Assembly (NCBI RefSeq): GCF_014058705.1
Contig: NZ_CP059692.1
Coordinates: forward strand, 1,059,001 to 1,123,000
Source: Aureimonas mangrovi
GTDB lineage: Bacteria > Pseudomonadota > Alphaproteobacteria > Rhizobiales > Rhizobiaceae
DNA: 64,000 nucleotides
Reading direction: 5' to 3'
Shown here: piece by piece, positions 56,671 through 64,000 of the stretch
Layout: the number at the start of each line of letters is the position of its first letter
Position numbering within the stretch: position 1 is the stretch's first letter
Program-made: the position numbers and the translations under genes
Notes under the pieces: generated by a model
Told to the model about the DNA's origin: nothing
The model's database searches: none
Seen by the model: only the letters and a program-made list of their open reading frames with translations

Positions 56671-56841
56671 CGCAATTATCCATTCTCAATGCTGATGGCA
56701 AAGATTACGAACATTCGTTTGATTGATCAAGAAGACGGACGTACTTCTGCTCGTGCAGCAGCGAGGACCCACCTTCGCCGACGCGCCCGCGGACCGCGGT
56801 GCGCGAACCCAGGCGGCTGCCCGAAGGATGGAGAGACGACG

Positions 56842-57105
56842 ATGACACTGACATTACCGACCACGCCTAACATCTGCGAAGCGCCCGTTGGGCGGCTCAG
56901 CCGCTACGCCATGGCGATCGGCGCCTTCGTGCGTGCGATGCGCAACCGGCGCGCGGCCCTGCACATCGCCGACCTGCCGGACAGCCTGCTGGCCGATCTC
57001 GGCCTGAAGCGCGATGACGTGCACGAAGCGCTCGCGACTTCCTGGCGCGAAGATCCGACCTATCGCCTGGCCGACTGCGCGAGGCGCCGAGCCCCGCATG
57101 CGTGA
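56842..57105 (+). CDS. DUF1127 domain protein
   Basis: This gene encodes 87 residues from ATG 56842 (GGAGAGACGACG upstream). The C-terminal half has the DUF1127 pattern (HIADLPDSLLADLGLKRDD). Small DUF1127 proteins are common in alphaproteobacteria, where some affect phosphate, carbon or RNA metabolism. This one is longer than the 45-residue type. A strong terminator follows 30 bases after the stop. Confidence 0.8.
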   Translation: MTLTLPTTPNICEAPVGRLSRYAMAIGAFVRAMRNRRAALHIADLPDSLLADLGLKRDDVHEALATSWREDPTYRLADCARRRAPHA

Positions 57106-57135
57106 GGCCAAGGCAGGACGACCAGGAAAAACCAG

Positions 57136-57170
57136 AACCGCCGCCGACCTGACGTCAGCGGCGGTTTTTT
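57136..57170. terminator. Intrinsic terminator between convergent genes
   Basis: AACCGCCGC (57136-57144) pairs with GCGGCGGTT (57158-57166), with a T-run at 57165-57170 on the plus strand. It ends the DUF1127 gene and, with a weaker T-tract, may also serve the convergent hemolysin-family gene. Confidence 0.85.
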
Positions 57171-57195
57171 CATGCCCGCGTGATCGGCGTCGGGA

Positions 57196-58509
57196 TCATA
57201 TGGAGAAGCTCTCTTCCGTGCTTTCCTCGGTGCGACGCGTGGCGAGGATCTTGTCGACACGGCGCCCGTCGAGGTCGACCACCTCGAATTGCCAGTCGGC
57301 GTAGTCGATCGTTTCGCCGACCTCCGGTATGTGCCCGAAGCGCTCGAGGATGAAGCCGGCGAAGGTCTCGTAATCACGCTCCCTGGGGAAGGTGAGTCCG
57401 TCGAGCGCGCGGTCGACGTCGTCGATCGGCATGCCGGCATCCACCAGGAACGAGCCGTCCGCACGGCGAACGATCCCGTACTCCTCCTCCAGGCCCTCCG
57501 GCAGCGAGCCGGCGATTGCGGCCAGGATGTCCGTCGGCGTCACCAGCCCCTCGAAGGAGCCGTACTCGTCGAGGACGATGGCGATATGAGTACTGGCGCT
57601 CTGGAAGCGGTCGAGCAGTTTCAGCGCGGGCATCGATTCGTTGACGTAGATCGGCTCGCGAAGGGCTGCACGAACATCGATGCCGCCCGTCTTGCGAAAT
57701 TGCTCGAGCAGATCCTTGGCCTGGACGACACCGACGATGTCGTCCGATTCCTCGCCGCTGACCGGAAAGCGCGAATGGCCGCTGGCCTGGACCTCGTCGA
57801 GGATGACCTGCGGATCGTCGTCGATCGAGATCCAGAAGACGTCCGGGCGCGGCACCATGATGGAACGCGCGCTGCGATCGGCGATTCGCAGAACGCCCTC
57901 GATCATCTCACGCTCCTTCTGCTCGAAGACGCCGCTTTGCGTGCCTTCGGCGATCATGGCCTTCACCTCCTCCTCCGTCACCGAACTCTCGCTGACCCCG
58001 CGATTGCCGAGGAGCCGAGAGACGGCCTCCGTAGAGACGCGCAGGAACCAGACGATCGGTGCGCCGACGGCTGCGATCGTCAGCATGACGGGCGCGACGA
58101 AGGAGGCGATGCGCTCGGAATAGGCGAGGGCGAAGCGCTTGGGGACGAGCTCGCCGAGAATCAGCGAAAGGTAGGTGATGACGATGACGACCAGCGCGAA
58201 AGCCGTGCCCTGCGCATAGGCACCGACGACCGGCAGCGGGTCCAGAAGTTCGGCGAGCGGGCCGGCGAAGGCCGAACCGCCATAGGCGCCGGCGATGATG
58301 CCGACGAGCGTGATGCCGATCTGCACCGTCGAGAGGAAGCTCGTGGGATCATCGACGAGGCGCAGCGCCTTCTGGGCGCCGCGGCTGCCTTCGTCGGCCA
58401 TCTGCTGCAGGCGTGCGCGGCGCGAGGAGACGACCGCCAGTTCGGACATGGCGAAGAAGCCATTGAGAATGATGAGGAAAAGAACGATCAGCGCGTTGAC
58501 GAAAAGCAT
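57196..58509 (-). CDS. Hemolysin-family/CorC-type CNNM transporter (DUF21-CBS-CorC)
   Basis: This gene encodes 437 residues. Three to four membrane segments in the DUF21 part (about 1-150), a CBS pair (about 205-330) and a CorC_HlyC domain at the C-terminus (about 345-430). The family is linked to magnesium or cobalt efflux and resistance; the hemolysin name is historical. Start is ATG 58509. Function as a metal transporter is inferred. Confidence 0.9.
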   Translation of the reverse strand: MLFVNALIVLFLIILNGFFAMSELAVVSSRRARLQQMADEGSRGAQKALRLVDDPTSFLSTVQIGITLVGIIAGAYGGSAFAGPLAELLDPLPVVGAYAQGTAFALVVIVITYLSLILGELVPKRFALAYSERIASFVAPVMLTIAAVGAPIVWFLRVSTEAVSRLLGNRGVSESSVTEEEVKAMIAEGTQSGVFEQKEREMIEGVLRIADRSARSIMVPRPDVFWISIDDDPQVILDEVQASGHSRFPVSGEESDDIVGVVQAKDLLEQFRKTGGIDVRAALREPIYVNESMPALKLLDRFQSASTHIAIVLDEYGSFEGLVTPTDILAAIAGSLPEGLEEEYGIVRRADGSFLVDAGMPIDDVDRALDGLTFPRERDYETFAGFILERFGHIPEVGETIDYADWQFEVVDLDGRRVDKILATRRTEESTEESFSI

Positions 58510-58626
58510 CGGGGTTCCACCGGGCGTCAGGCCGCCCGCACTTCAGATACAACGGAACCATGGTTCTTGGCGACGAAGATTATGATCTCGGCATCACCTG
58601 GGCGTCCTTGTGCGATGCATGAGCCT

Positions 58627-59436
58627 TCACTTTGAAGCGGAACGGTTGCGATCGAACAGGGCCAGCATTTCCAGCGCGTAGCTTTCCTGCAGGTTCCGCC
58701 CGGCCTGCGCGAGCCCGAGGAAGGTGTCGAGCGGGTCGGCGGCGGGTTCCGGCTTTGCTTCCGGCTGTTTCGCCGGCTTGTCGCCCGATCGAGCGAACGC
58801 CTCCATCATCGGCTCGAAGGCAGAGAAGGGATTGGCCGACACGGCTGCGCCGCGTGACGGCGGGCGCATCCACGGAAACCCGCCGGTCAGGGCGTCCGCA
58901 AACAGCGAAGGCAGATCCGCGCCCGACGACGTCCCCGCCTTGGAGGACGGCCTGTGGAAAGCCTCGACCGCATTGGCCGAACGGCGCAATGTCTCGGCGA
59001 GCATCTGGCCGCCCGCGTCGCCCGCGAAGGGCATCGCGCCGGCCCACGAGCCGCCCGTCATCCGCGTCATGGCCTGTACGCTGAGGAGCGCGAGTTCGGG
59101 CATCATGCGGGCGATGGTGTCGGGTGCGACACCTGCCATCAGGGAAGCTTGCCGCGCCACCGCTTCCGGCATCACGCCGGCGCCGAAAAGTGCGCCGAGA
59201 AAGCCGTTCATCGGCGCTGCACCGTCGCCTTGCGCGTCCAGCGTCGCGGCTTGCCGGACCATGTCCGCGAAGGCGGCCGGCCGAGCGGCGAGCCGGGTGA
59301 AACCCAGAAGAAAGGCCGGAGCCAAGGCCTGTGTCGTGCGCCGCATCTCCTCCGTGCTCAGGCGGAACTGCTCGCGCAGCCGCTCGACCTCGTCGCCCGG
59401 CACGCTCGCCGTCAGCCAGTCGAAGAAATCCGTCAT
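58627..59436 (-). CDS. Hypothetical protein (DUF937-like)
   Basis: This gene encodes 269 residues from ATG 59436 (GGGGAG upstream; an earlier ATG at 59448 adds four residues). Helical and hydrophobic-patch rich (LGFTRLAARPAAFADMVRQA, MNGFLGALFGAGVMPEAVAR), low-complexity Pro/Ala/Lys toward the C-terminus. It resembles the DUF937 or related Rhizobiales proteins but I cannot confirm. No signal peptide. Flanked by the CorC-type gene and gshA, both on the minus strand. Confidence 0.6.
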   Translation of the reverse strand: MTDFFDWLTASVPGDEVERLREQFRLSTEEMRRTTQALAPAFLLGFTRLAARPAAFADMVRQAATLDAQGDGAAPMNGFLGALFGAGVMPEAVARQASLMAGVAPDTIARMMPELALLSVQAMTRMTGGSWAGAMPFAGDAGGQMLAETLRRSANAVEAFHRPSSKAGTSSGADLPSLFADALTGGFPWMRPPSRGAAVSANPFSAFEPMMEAFARSGDKPAKQPEAKPEPAADPLDTFLGLAQAGRNLQESYALEMLALFDRNRSASK

Positions 59437-59537
59437 CCCGCTCCCCATCCACCGATGCCGCCGCCTGAAGGCGCATCAGATGAAGAATGGAGCAGCCGAG
59501 ATGCCTGCCAAGTCACCCGGCGAGGGCGATTTCCGCG

Positions 59538-60911
59538 TCAGTAAGTCAGATCTTCGATCACGCGCCGCATGGAGCGCTGCCACGGCCCGTCATAAAGCCG
59601 CACCAGTTCCTCGGCCGCGGTCGTGCCGCGTGCGACCGCCTCCTCGAGGGGGGCAAGGAAGAAGCTCTCGTCGTTGCCGTCCTCGTTGAGGCGGGCTCGG
59701 GAGGCCAGGCCCGATCGCGCGATCGCCAGGCTCTCGCGTGCGAGGTCGAGAACGGTGCCCGAGCGGAACGGCGTTGCGAAGCCCGAGCGCGGCACCTCGG
59801 CGCGCAGGGCCGCGACTTCCTCGAAGCTCCAGTCGGCGGTCATCGCATCCACGGCCTCGAGTGCGGCCGTGTCGTAGAGGAGGCCCACCCAGTAGGCGGG
59901 AAGCGCGCAGATGCGCCGCCAGGGGCCGCCGTCCGCTCCGCGCATCTCGATGAAGCGCTTCAGGCGAACGTCCGGGAACAGCGTCGACAGATGGTTGATC
60001 CAGTCGCCCATCGTCGGTGCAGGCGAAGCGATGCGGCCCTTCATCGCGCCGTCGAGGAACTGGCGGAAGGTGACGTCCGTCGCCTCGACGTAGCGACCCT
60101 CGCGCATGACGAAATACATCGGTACGTCGAGCGCCCATTCGACATAGTCGCGATAGGAGAAGCCCGGCTCGAAGGCGAAACGCAGGAGGCCTGAGCGCGC
60201 GTTGTCGACATCCGACCACACGTCGGAGCGCCAGGAAACCAGCCCGTTCGGCCTGCCTTCCGTGAAAGGCGAATTGGCGAAGAGCGCCGATGCGACAGGC
60301 TGGAGGCGCATACCGATGCGCATCTTGCGGGCCATGTCGCTTTCCGACGAGAAGTCGAGATTGACCTGGATGGTCGCAGTGCGGAACATCATGTCGAGCC
60401 CGCGCGTGCCGACCTTCGGCATGTAACGCGCCATGATGTCGTAGCGCGACTTCGGCATGCGCGGCGTCTCGGCCATCGTCCAGACCGGGCTGGACCCGAG
60501 GCCGAAGAACTTGATGCCCAGCGCGCCGGCAACGCGCCGCACGTCGTCGAGATGGGCGTTCGATTCGCGGCAGGTTTCGTGGATGGTTTCGAGCGGTGCG
60601 CCGGAAAGCTCGAACTGGCCGCCCGGCTCCAGCGAGATCGCCCCGGCGCCGGAGGGACCCGCGAGGCCGATGATGCGCCCCTCATCGGTGATCGCCTCCC
60701 AACCGGAAAGCCCTCGAATGCCTTCTAAGAGCGCTGCGATACCGCGTTCGCCCTCGTAGGGCACGGGGGTGAGGTCATCGGCGTAGTAGCCGAACTTCTC
60801 GTGCTCCGTGCCGATGCGGAAGGCGCTTTCAGGCTTTTCGCCGGCCTTCATGTAGGCGACGAGCTCGTCGATGGAGGTGAGCGGGGTCAGGTCCGTCGTA
60901 TCGCGCGCCAT
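59538..60911 (-). CDS. gshA: Glutamate--cysteine ligase (plant/alphaproteobacterial type)
   Basis: This gene encodes 457 residues. It makes gamma-glutamylcysteine, the first step of glutathione synthesis. Motifs: FRIGTEHEKFGYYADD, ISLEPGGQFELSGAP, and QVNLDFSSESDMARKMRIGM. This is the plant-type GCL found in alphaproteobacteria rather than the E. coli type. Start is ATG 60911. The gshB gene is not in the window. Confidence 0.95.
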   Translation of the reverse strand: MARDTTDLTPLTSIDELVAYMKAGEKPESAFRIGTEHEKFGYYADDLTPVPYEGERGIAALLEGIRGLSGWEAITDEGRIIGLAGPSGAGAISLEPGGQFELSGAPLETIHETCRESNAHLDDVRRVAGALGIKFFGLGSSPVWTMAETPRMPKSRYDIMARYMPKVGTRGLDMMFRTATIQVNLDFSSESDMARKMRIGMRLQPVASALFANSPFTEGRPNGLVSWRSDVWSDVDNARSGLLRFAFEPGFSYRDYVEWALDVPMYFVMREGRYVEATDVTFRQFLDGAMKGRIASPAPTMGDWINHLSTLFPDVRLKRFIEMRGADGGPWRRICALPAYWVGLLYDTAALEAVDAMTADWSFEEVAALRAEVPRSGFATPFRSGTVLDLARESLAIARSGLASRARLNEDGNDESFFLAPLEEAVARGTTAAEELVRLYDGPWQRSMRRVIEDLTY

Positions 60912-61034
60912 CAGATCATCCGGTCGTCTGTTCGGTTCACCCGTCGGCGGCGCGAGGGCGAGATGACCGCGTCTCTTGCCGCTTTCGGTCCGCTTCGCAA
61001 GCGATTTTCGGCGCGTCCACCGGCGACGAGGCGT

Positions 61035-61787
61035 TCACGAGGACGGTGTCGCCCAGTCTCCGGCGGCAGCCTGCACCACGGCAAGCGCCGCGACGGCGGC
61101 CGTGTCGGCGCGCAGGATCCGGGGGCCGAGCGAGATCGCGGTCACGAAGTCGTAGGCGAGGAGCATCTCGCTTTCCTGCCGCGAGAACCCGCCTTCCGGC
61201 CCGATCAGGACGGCCAACGGTTCGCCACGATACGCTGCGATGACAGGTAGCGGGTCGGCGCTCTCGGCGCGCTCGTCGCAGAAGAACAGCCGGCGCGCCG
61301 GATCCCACCCTTCGAGGACGGCGGCGAGCTTCTCCACCGGCGCGCAGCGCGGCACGGCGAGGATGCCGCATTGCTCGGCCGCCTCGACGGCGTTGGCCTG
61401 CGCACGCTCCAGATTGAATCGCGGGTTCTGCGTGTGTTGCGTCATGACGGGGCGCAGCACCCCGGCGCCCATCTCGCAGGCCTTCTGGATCATGTAGTCC
61501 AGCCGCGCGGCCTTCAGCGGCGCGAAGAGATAGTGCAGGTCGGGCGCGGGCTCCTGCGCCCGCACGCGCTCGGCGGGCGTCAGCGAAAGGCTCTTCTTCG
61601 AGGCCCTGGCGATCGTGCAACGCCATTCCCCGTCGCGGCCGTTGAAGGCGAGCACGGCGTCTCCGTCGGCGAGGCGCAGGACGTTGGCGAGGTAGTTGGA
61701 GTGGGCCACCGAAAGCGGGAAGCCGCCGCCTTCGGCCAGCGTGTCCTCGACGAAGATACGCGGGGCGTTGAAGTCGTGGTCCGGCAT
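61035..61787 (-). CDS. rsmE: 16S rRNA (uracil(1498)-N(3))-methyltransferase
   Basis: This gene encodes 250 residues from ATG 61787 (an ATG at 61805 would add six). It is a SPOUT-fold methylase: N-terminal PUA-like part, then LIGPEGGFSRQESEML and ISLGPRILRADTAAVAAL at the knot. It methylates U1498 of 16S rRNA. Divergent from the SDR gene, 112 bases apart. Confidence 0.93.
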   Translation of the reverse strand: MPDHDFNAPRIFVEDTLAEGGGFPLSVAHSNYLANVLRLADGDAVLAFNGRDGEWRCTIARASKKSLSLTPAERVRAQEPAPDLHYLFAPLKAARLDYMIQKACEMGAGVLRPVMTQHTQNPRFNLERAQANAVEAAEQCGILAVPRCAPVEKLAAVLEGWDPARRLFFCDERAESADPLPVIAAYRGEPLAVLIGPEGGFSRQESEMLLAYDFVTAISLGPRILRADTAAVAALAVVQAAAGDWATPSS

Positions 61788-61899
61788 TCTGTCGCAGTCT
61801 CTCATGGCGCTCGGGGCGAAACCTAAAGCGAAACGCCCCGTTGTCACGCGGAAGATGCGCGCCGCCATCCGCGCAGGCGCGCCGATAGAGAGACGATCA

Positions 61900-62697
61900 A
61901 TGGATCTGGGCATCAAGGGGCGCGTCGCGATCATCACGGGCGCCAGCAAGGGCATGGGCTGGGCGACCGCGCAGCTTCTGGCGCAGGAGGGCGTGAAGCT
62001 CGTCTTGTCCGACGTGAAGGTAGACGAGCTCGAAGCCGAATGCGGCGTGCTCGGCGCGGACGCGATCTGCGTGGAGGCCGACGTGACGAAGCAGGACGAG
62101 GTCGACGCGATCGTCGCAAAGGCCAGGGAGCGCTTCGGCAAGGTCGACATCGTCATCCACACGGCAGGGATCACAGGTGCCAAGGGCGATCCGCTCGAGA
62201 TGAAGGATGAGGACTACGAGGAGGCGTGGCAGATCGACTTCATGTCAGCCGTCCGCATCGCGCGCGCGAGTTTCCCCCTCATGCGGGAGAACAAATGGGG
62301 CCGCTTCGTCTGCATCACATCGGAGAACGCCGTTCAGCCCTACTGGGAGGAGGCGACCTACAACACCGCCAAGGCGGCGCTCGCGGTCTTCGTGAAGAAC
62401 CTTTCCTACAAGGAGGCCGAGTACGGCATCCTGTGCAACACCATATCGCCGGCCTTCATCGAGACACCCATGACGGACGGTATGATGGAGAAGCGCGCCA
62501 AGGAACTCGGCGTCTCGTTCGACGAGGCGGTCGAGAGCTTTCTGGAAGAAGAGCGGCCGGGCATCGTCCAGAAGCGGCGCGGCAGGGTGGAGGAGGTCGC
62601 CGCCGTCATCGCGCTCGTCGTCTCCGAGCGCGCCTCCTTCGTGAACGGCGCCAATCTGCGCGTCGACGGCGGCTCGGTGCAGGCCGTCCAGAACTGA
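61900..62697 (+). CDS. Short-chain dehydrogenase/reductase
   Basis: This gene encodes 265 residues from ATG 61900 (AGAGAGA upstream). Cofactor loop TGASKGMGWA, then CITSEN and the catalytic pair YNTAKAA (Tyr-x3-Lys). It is a classical SDR; substrate cannot be told. It is followed by a bidirectional terminator. Confidence 0.92.
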   Translation: MDLGIKGRVAIITGASKGMGWATAQLLAQEGVKLVLSDVKVDELEAECGVLGADAICVEADVTKQDEVDAIVAKARERFGKVDIVIHTAGITGAKGDPLEMKDEDYEEAWQIDFMSAVRIARASFPLMRENKWGRFVCITSENAVQPYWEEATYNTAKAALAVFVKNLSYKEAEYGILCNTISPAFIETPMTDGMMEKRAKELGVSFDEAVESFLEEERPGIVQKRRGRVEEVAAVIALVVSERASFVNGANLRVDGGSVQAVQN

Positions 62698-62708
62698 CGC
62701 AGGGCATG

Positions 62709-62745
62709 AAAAAAGCCGCCGGTCCCAGAGGGCCGGCGGCTTTTT
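62709..62745. terminator. Bidirectional intrinsic terminator
   Basis: GCCGCCGG (62715-62722) and CCGGCGGC (62733-62740), flanked by A-run and T-run. It serves both the SDR gene (plus) and the small acidic protein gene (minus). Confidence 0.88.
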
Positions 62746-62759
62746 GCGTCGTCGGTCTA

Positions 62760-62948
62760 TCAGTTGTTGGGGCCGTCGATCTGCTTGGGCGGCACCGGGT
62801 CTGAGGCCGGGAACGTATCGTCGAGCGATTCGTCCCGATCCTCCTCGTCGTTCATCGGGCGCTCCTGCGCACCCGGCTGTTCGCGCTTCTCCGGCGCCAC
62901 GATTCCTTCTTCTTCAATGGGAAGACGGCCTTGCGACACTTCTGACAT
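62760..62948 (-). CDS. Small acidic protein with an ESLDDTFPASDP motif
   Basis: This gene encodes 62 residues from ATG 62948 (AAGGAG upstream). Very acidic, ending DESLDDTFPASDPVPPK, a short motif that recurs in many small bacterial proteins of unknown role. No signal or membrane segment. A longer reading (86 residues) is less likely because the better ribosome site is at 62948. Function unknown. Confidence 0.65.
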   Translation of the reverse strand: MSEVSQGRLPIEEEGIVAPEKREQPGAQERPMNDEEDRDESLDDTFPASDPVPPKQIDGPNN

Positions 62949-63020
62949 CTGGATGCTCCTTGATCTGTCCCGTCGGAAACGCCGTGCAGGTCGACGCGTT
63001 CCGAGGACAGCATGTCGCAA

Positions 63021-64000
63021 CTACCAGTTCGACAGGTCGCAGCCGCTGCCTTCCATAGGACGGAAGGCCTCGTCTCCGGGGATCGTGGAGACCAGTTCGT
63101 AATAGTCCCACGGCCCCTCGGACTGCTCCGGGGTCTTGACGCGGAAGAGGTACATGTCGTGCAGCTTGCGGCCGTCCTCGCGGATCATGCCGCTGGTGAA
63201 AAGCGGGTCTTCGCTCTGTGTCGCCTTCATCTGCGCGATCACGGCAGCTGCGTCATCCGGCGATCCGACCTCGGCGACGGCCTTCAGGTAATGCAGGAGG
63301 CCGGAATAGACGCCAGCCTGCGAGGAGGTCGGCATGCGACCGTCGAACCGCTCCGCGAAGCGCTGCGACCACTCGCGCGTGCCGTCGTTGAGGTCCCAGT
63401 AGAAGGCTTCCGTCAGGACGAGGCCCTGCGCCGTCTGAAGGCCGAGGCTATGGATGTCGCTGATGAACATCAGGAGGCCGGCCAGCGCCTGTCCGCTCTG
63501 GACGATGCCGAACTCGGCCGCCTGCTTGATGGCGTTGGTGGTGTCGGCGCCCGCATTGGCGAGGCCGATGACCTGTGCGCCCGACGCCTGTGCCTGAAGC
63601 AGGAAGGACGAGAAATCCTGCGTCGGGAACGGGTGGCGCACCGACCCCACCACCGTGCCGCCGGCTTCCTCCACCGATTGCGAGGTGTCGCGCTCCAGCG
63701 CGTGGCCGAAGGCATAGTCGGCCGTCAGGAAGAACCAGCTCGTCAGCCCCTCGCGCACGAGCGCGGAGCCGGTGCCGTGGGCGAGCGACCAGGTGTCGTA
63801 GGTCCAGTGGATGGTGTTCGGCGAGCAGTTCGTGCCCGTCAGGTCCGAGGTGCCGCCACCCGAGACGATCACCACCTTGTCCATCTGCCGCGTGACGTCC
63901 GCCACCGCGAGCGCGGTGGAGGAGGCCGGCAGGTCAAGGATCACGTCCACGCCTTCCGCTTCGTACCACGAGCGCGCCGTTGTCGCAGCGACGTCCGGTT
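63021..64000 (-). CDS. ABC transporter substrate-binding protein (branched-chain amino-acid type), 5' end beyond window
   Basis: The reading frame is open at base 64000 (PDVAATTARSWYEAEGVDVI...), so the start and signal peptide lie outside. The visible 326 residues match periplasmic ligand-binding proteins of the Leu/Ile/Val type (SGGGTSDLTG, FLTADYAFGHALERD, then VKTPEQSEGPWDYYEL). The actual ligand can be an amino acid, urea, short amide or aromatic compound. The rest of the transporter is presumably to the right. Confidence 0.85.
   Translation of the reverse strand, partial: PDVAATTARSWYEAEGVDVILDLPASSTALAVADVTRQMDKVVIVSGGGTSDLTGTNCSPNTIHWTYDTWSLAHGTGSALVREGLTSWFFLTADYAFGHALERDTSQSVEEAGGTVVGSVRHPFPTQDFSSFLLQAQASGAQVIGLANAGADTTNAIKQAAEFGIVQSGQALAGLLMFISDIHSLGLQTAQGLVLTEAFYWDLNDGTREWSQRFAERFDGRMPTSSQAGVYSGLLHYLKAVAEVGSPDDAAAVIAQMKATQSEDPLFTSGMIREDGRKLHDMYLFRVKTPEQSEGPWDYYELVSTIPGDEAFRPMEGSGCDLSNW

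Overview
The window reads as a high-GC alphaproteobacterial chromosome of the order Hyphomicrobiales (Rhizobiales), possibly Aurantimonadaceae-like; the family is a guess. Support comes from the rpmH-rnpA-yidC-engB order, the DUF2948-hisD-UPF0262-phosphatase block, a PdhS-type cell-cycle kinase, a DUF1127 protein, a zwf-pgl-edd operon, and a tRNA-His without an encoded extra 5' G.

Bases 1 to about 7661 look like one end of an integrated conjugative plasmid or ICE whose border abuts the 3' end of a tRNA-Arg gene. It carries the N-terminus of a MobA/MobL relaxase coupled to a small protein, a divergent MobC/TraD-like gene, and a DotA/TraY membrane protein. The gap between the divergent mobilisation genes holds an oriT-like site. 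Small cargo genes, a Phd/VapC toxin-antitoxin pair, a plasmid replication initiator and four iterons at 22-23 bp spacing follow. Downstream of dotA/traY, 3090-3303 forms a chain of hairpins ending in an intrinsic terminator. One hairpin resembles a type I-C CRISPR repeat and two resemble type I-F repeats, yet there is no array and no cas gene. I treat this as a candidate RNA-based anti-CRISPR (solitary repeat mimics) and as the most unusual item here. A decayed copy of the dotA/traY 3' end lies just beyond it.

From 7662 on the content is chromosomal. 7854-13409: sensor kinase, rpmH, rnpA, yidC, a Vat-type acetyltransferase and engB. 13478-16291: histidine biosynthesis block on the minus strand. 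16355-26111: exopolysaccharide cluster (polymerase/ligase, two glycosyltransferase genes, one a GT4-GT26 fusion, a DUF6492-like protein, a flippase, a Tat-exported GH10 enzyme and a kinase-less Wzc/GumC-like copolymerase). 26108-30138: Entner-Doudoroff genes zwf-pgl-edd, preceded on the same strand by a heme oxygenase and bacteriophytochrome pair. 33454-36283: gamma-glutamylputrescine synthetase and oxidase. 36364-39613: isocitrate lyase with a divergent ScfR/RamB-type regulator. 40252-44268: a complete PotFGHI putrescine importer.

44275-50607 holds an unknown exported protein, an AsmA protein and a PdhS-like kinase; a phasin and tRNA-His follow. About 1.1 kb after tRNA-His (51538-52669) is mostly decayed. 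The rest (52670-64000) carries an FAD oxidoreductase, xseA, a LysR regulator divergent from a DUF1127 gene, a CorC/HlyC protein, a DUF937-like protein, gshA, rsmE, an SDR, a small acidic protein and a branched-chain amino-acid type binding protein cut off by the window edge.
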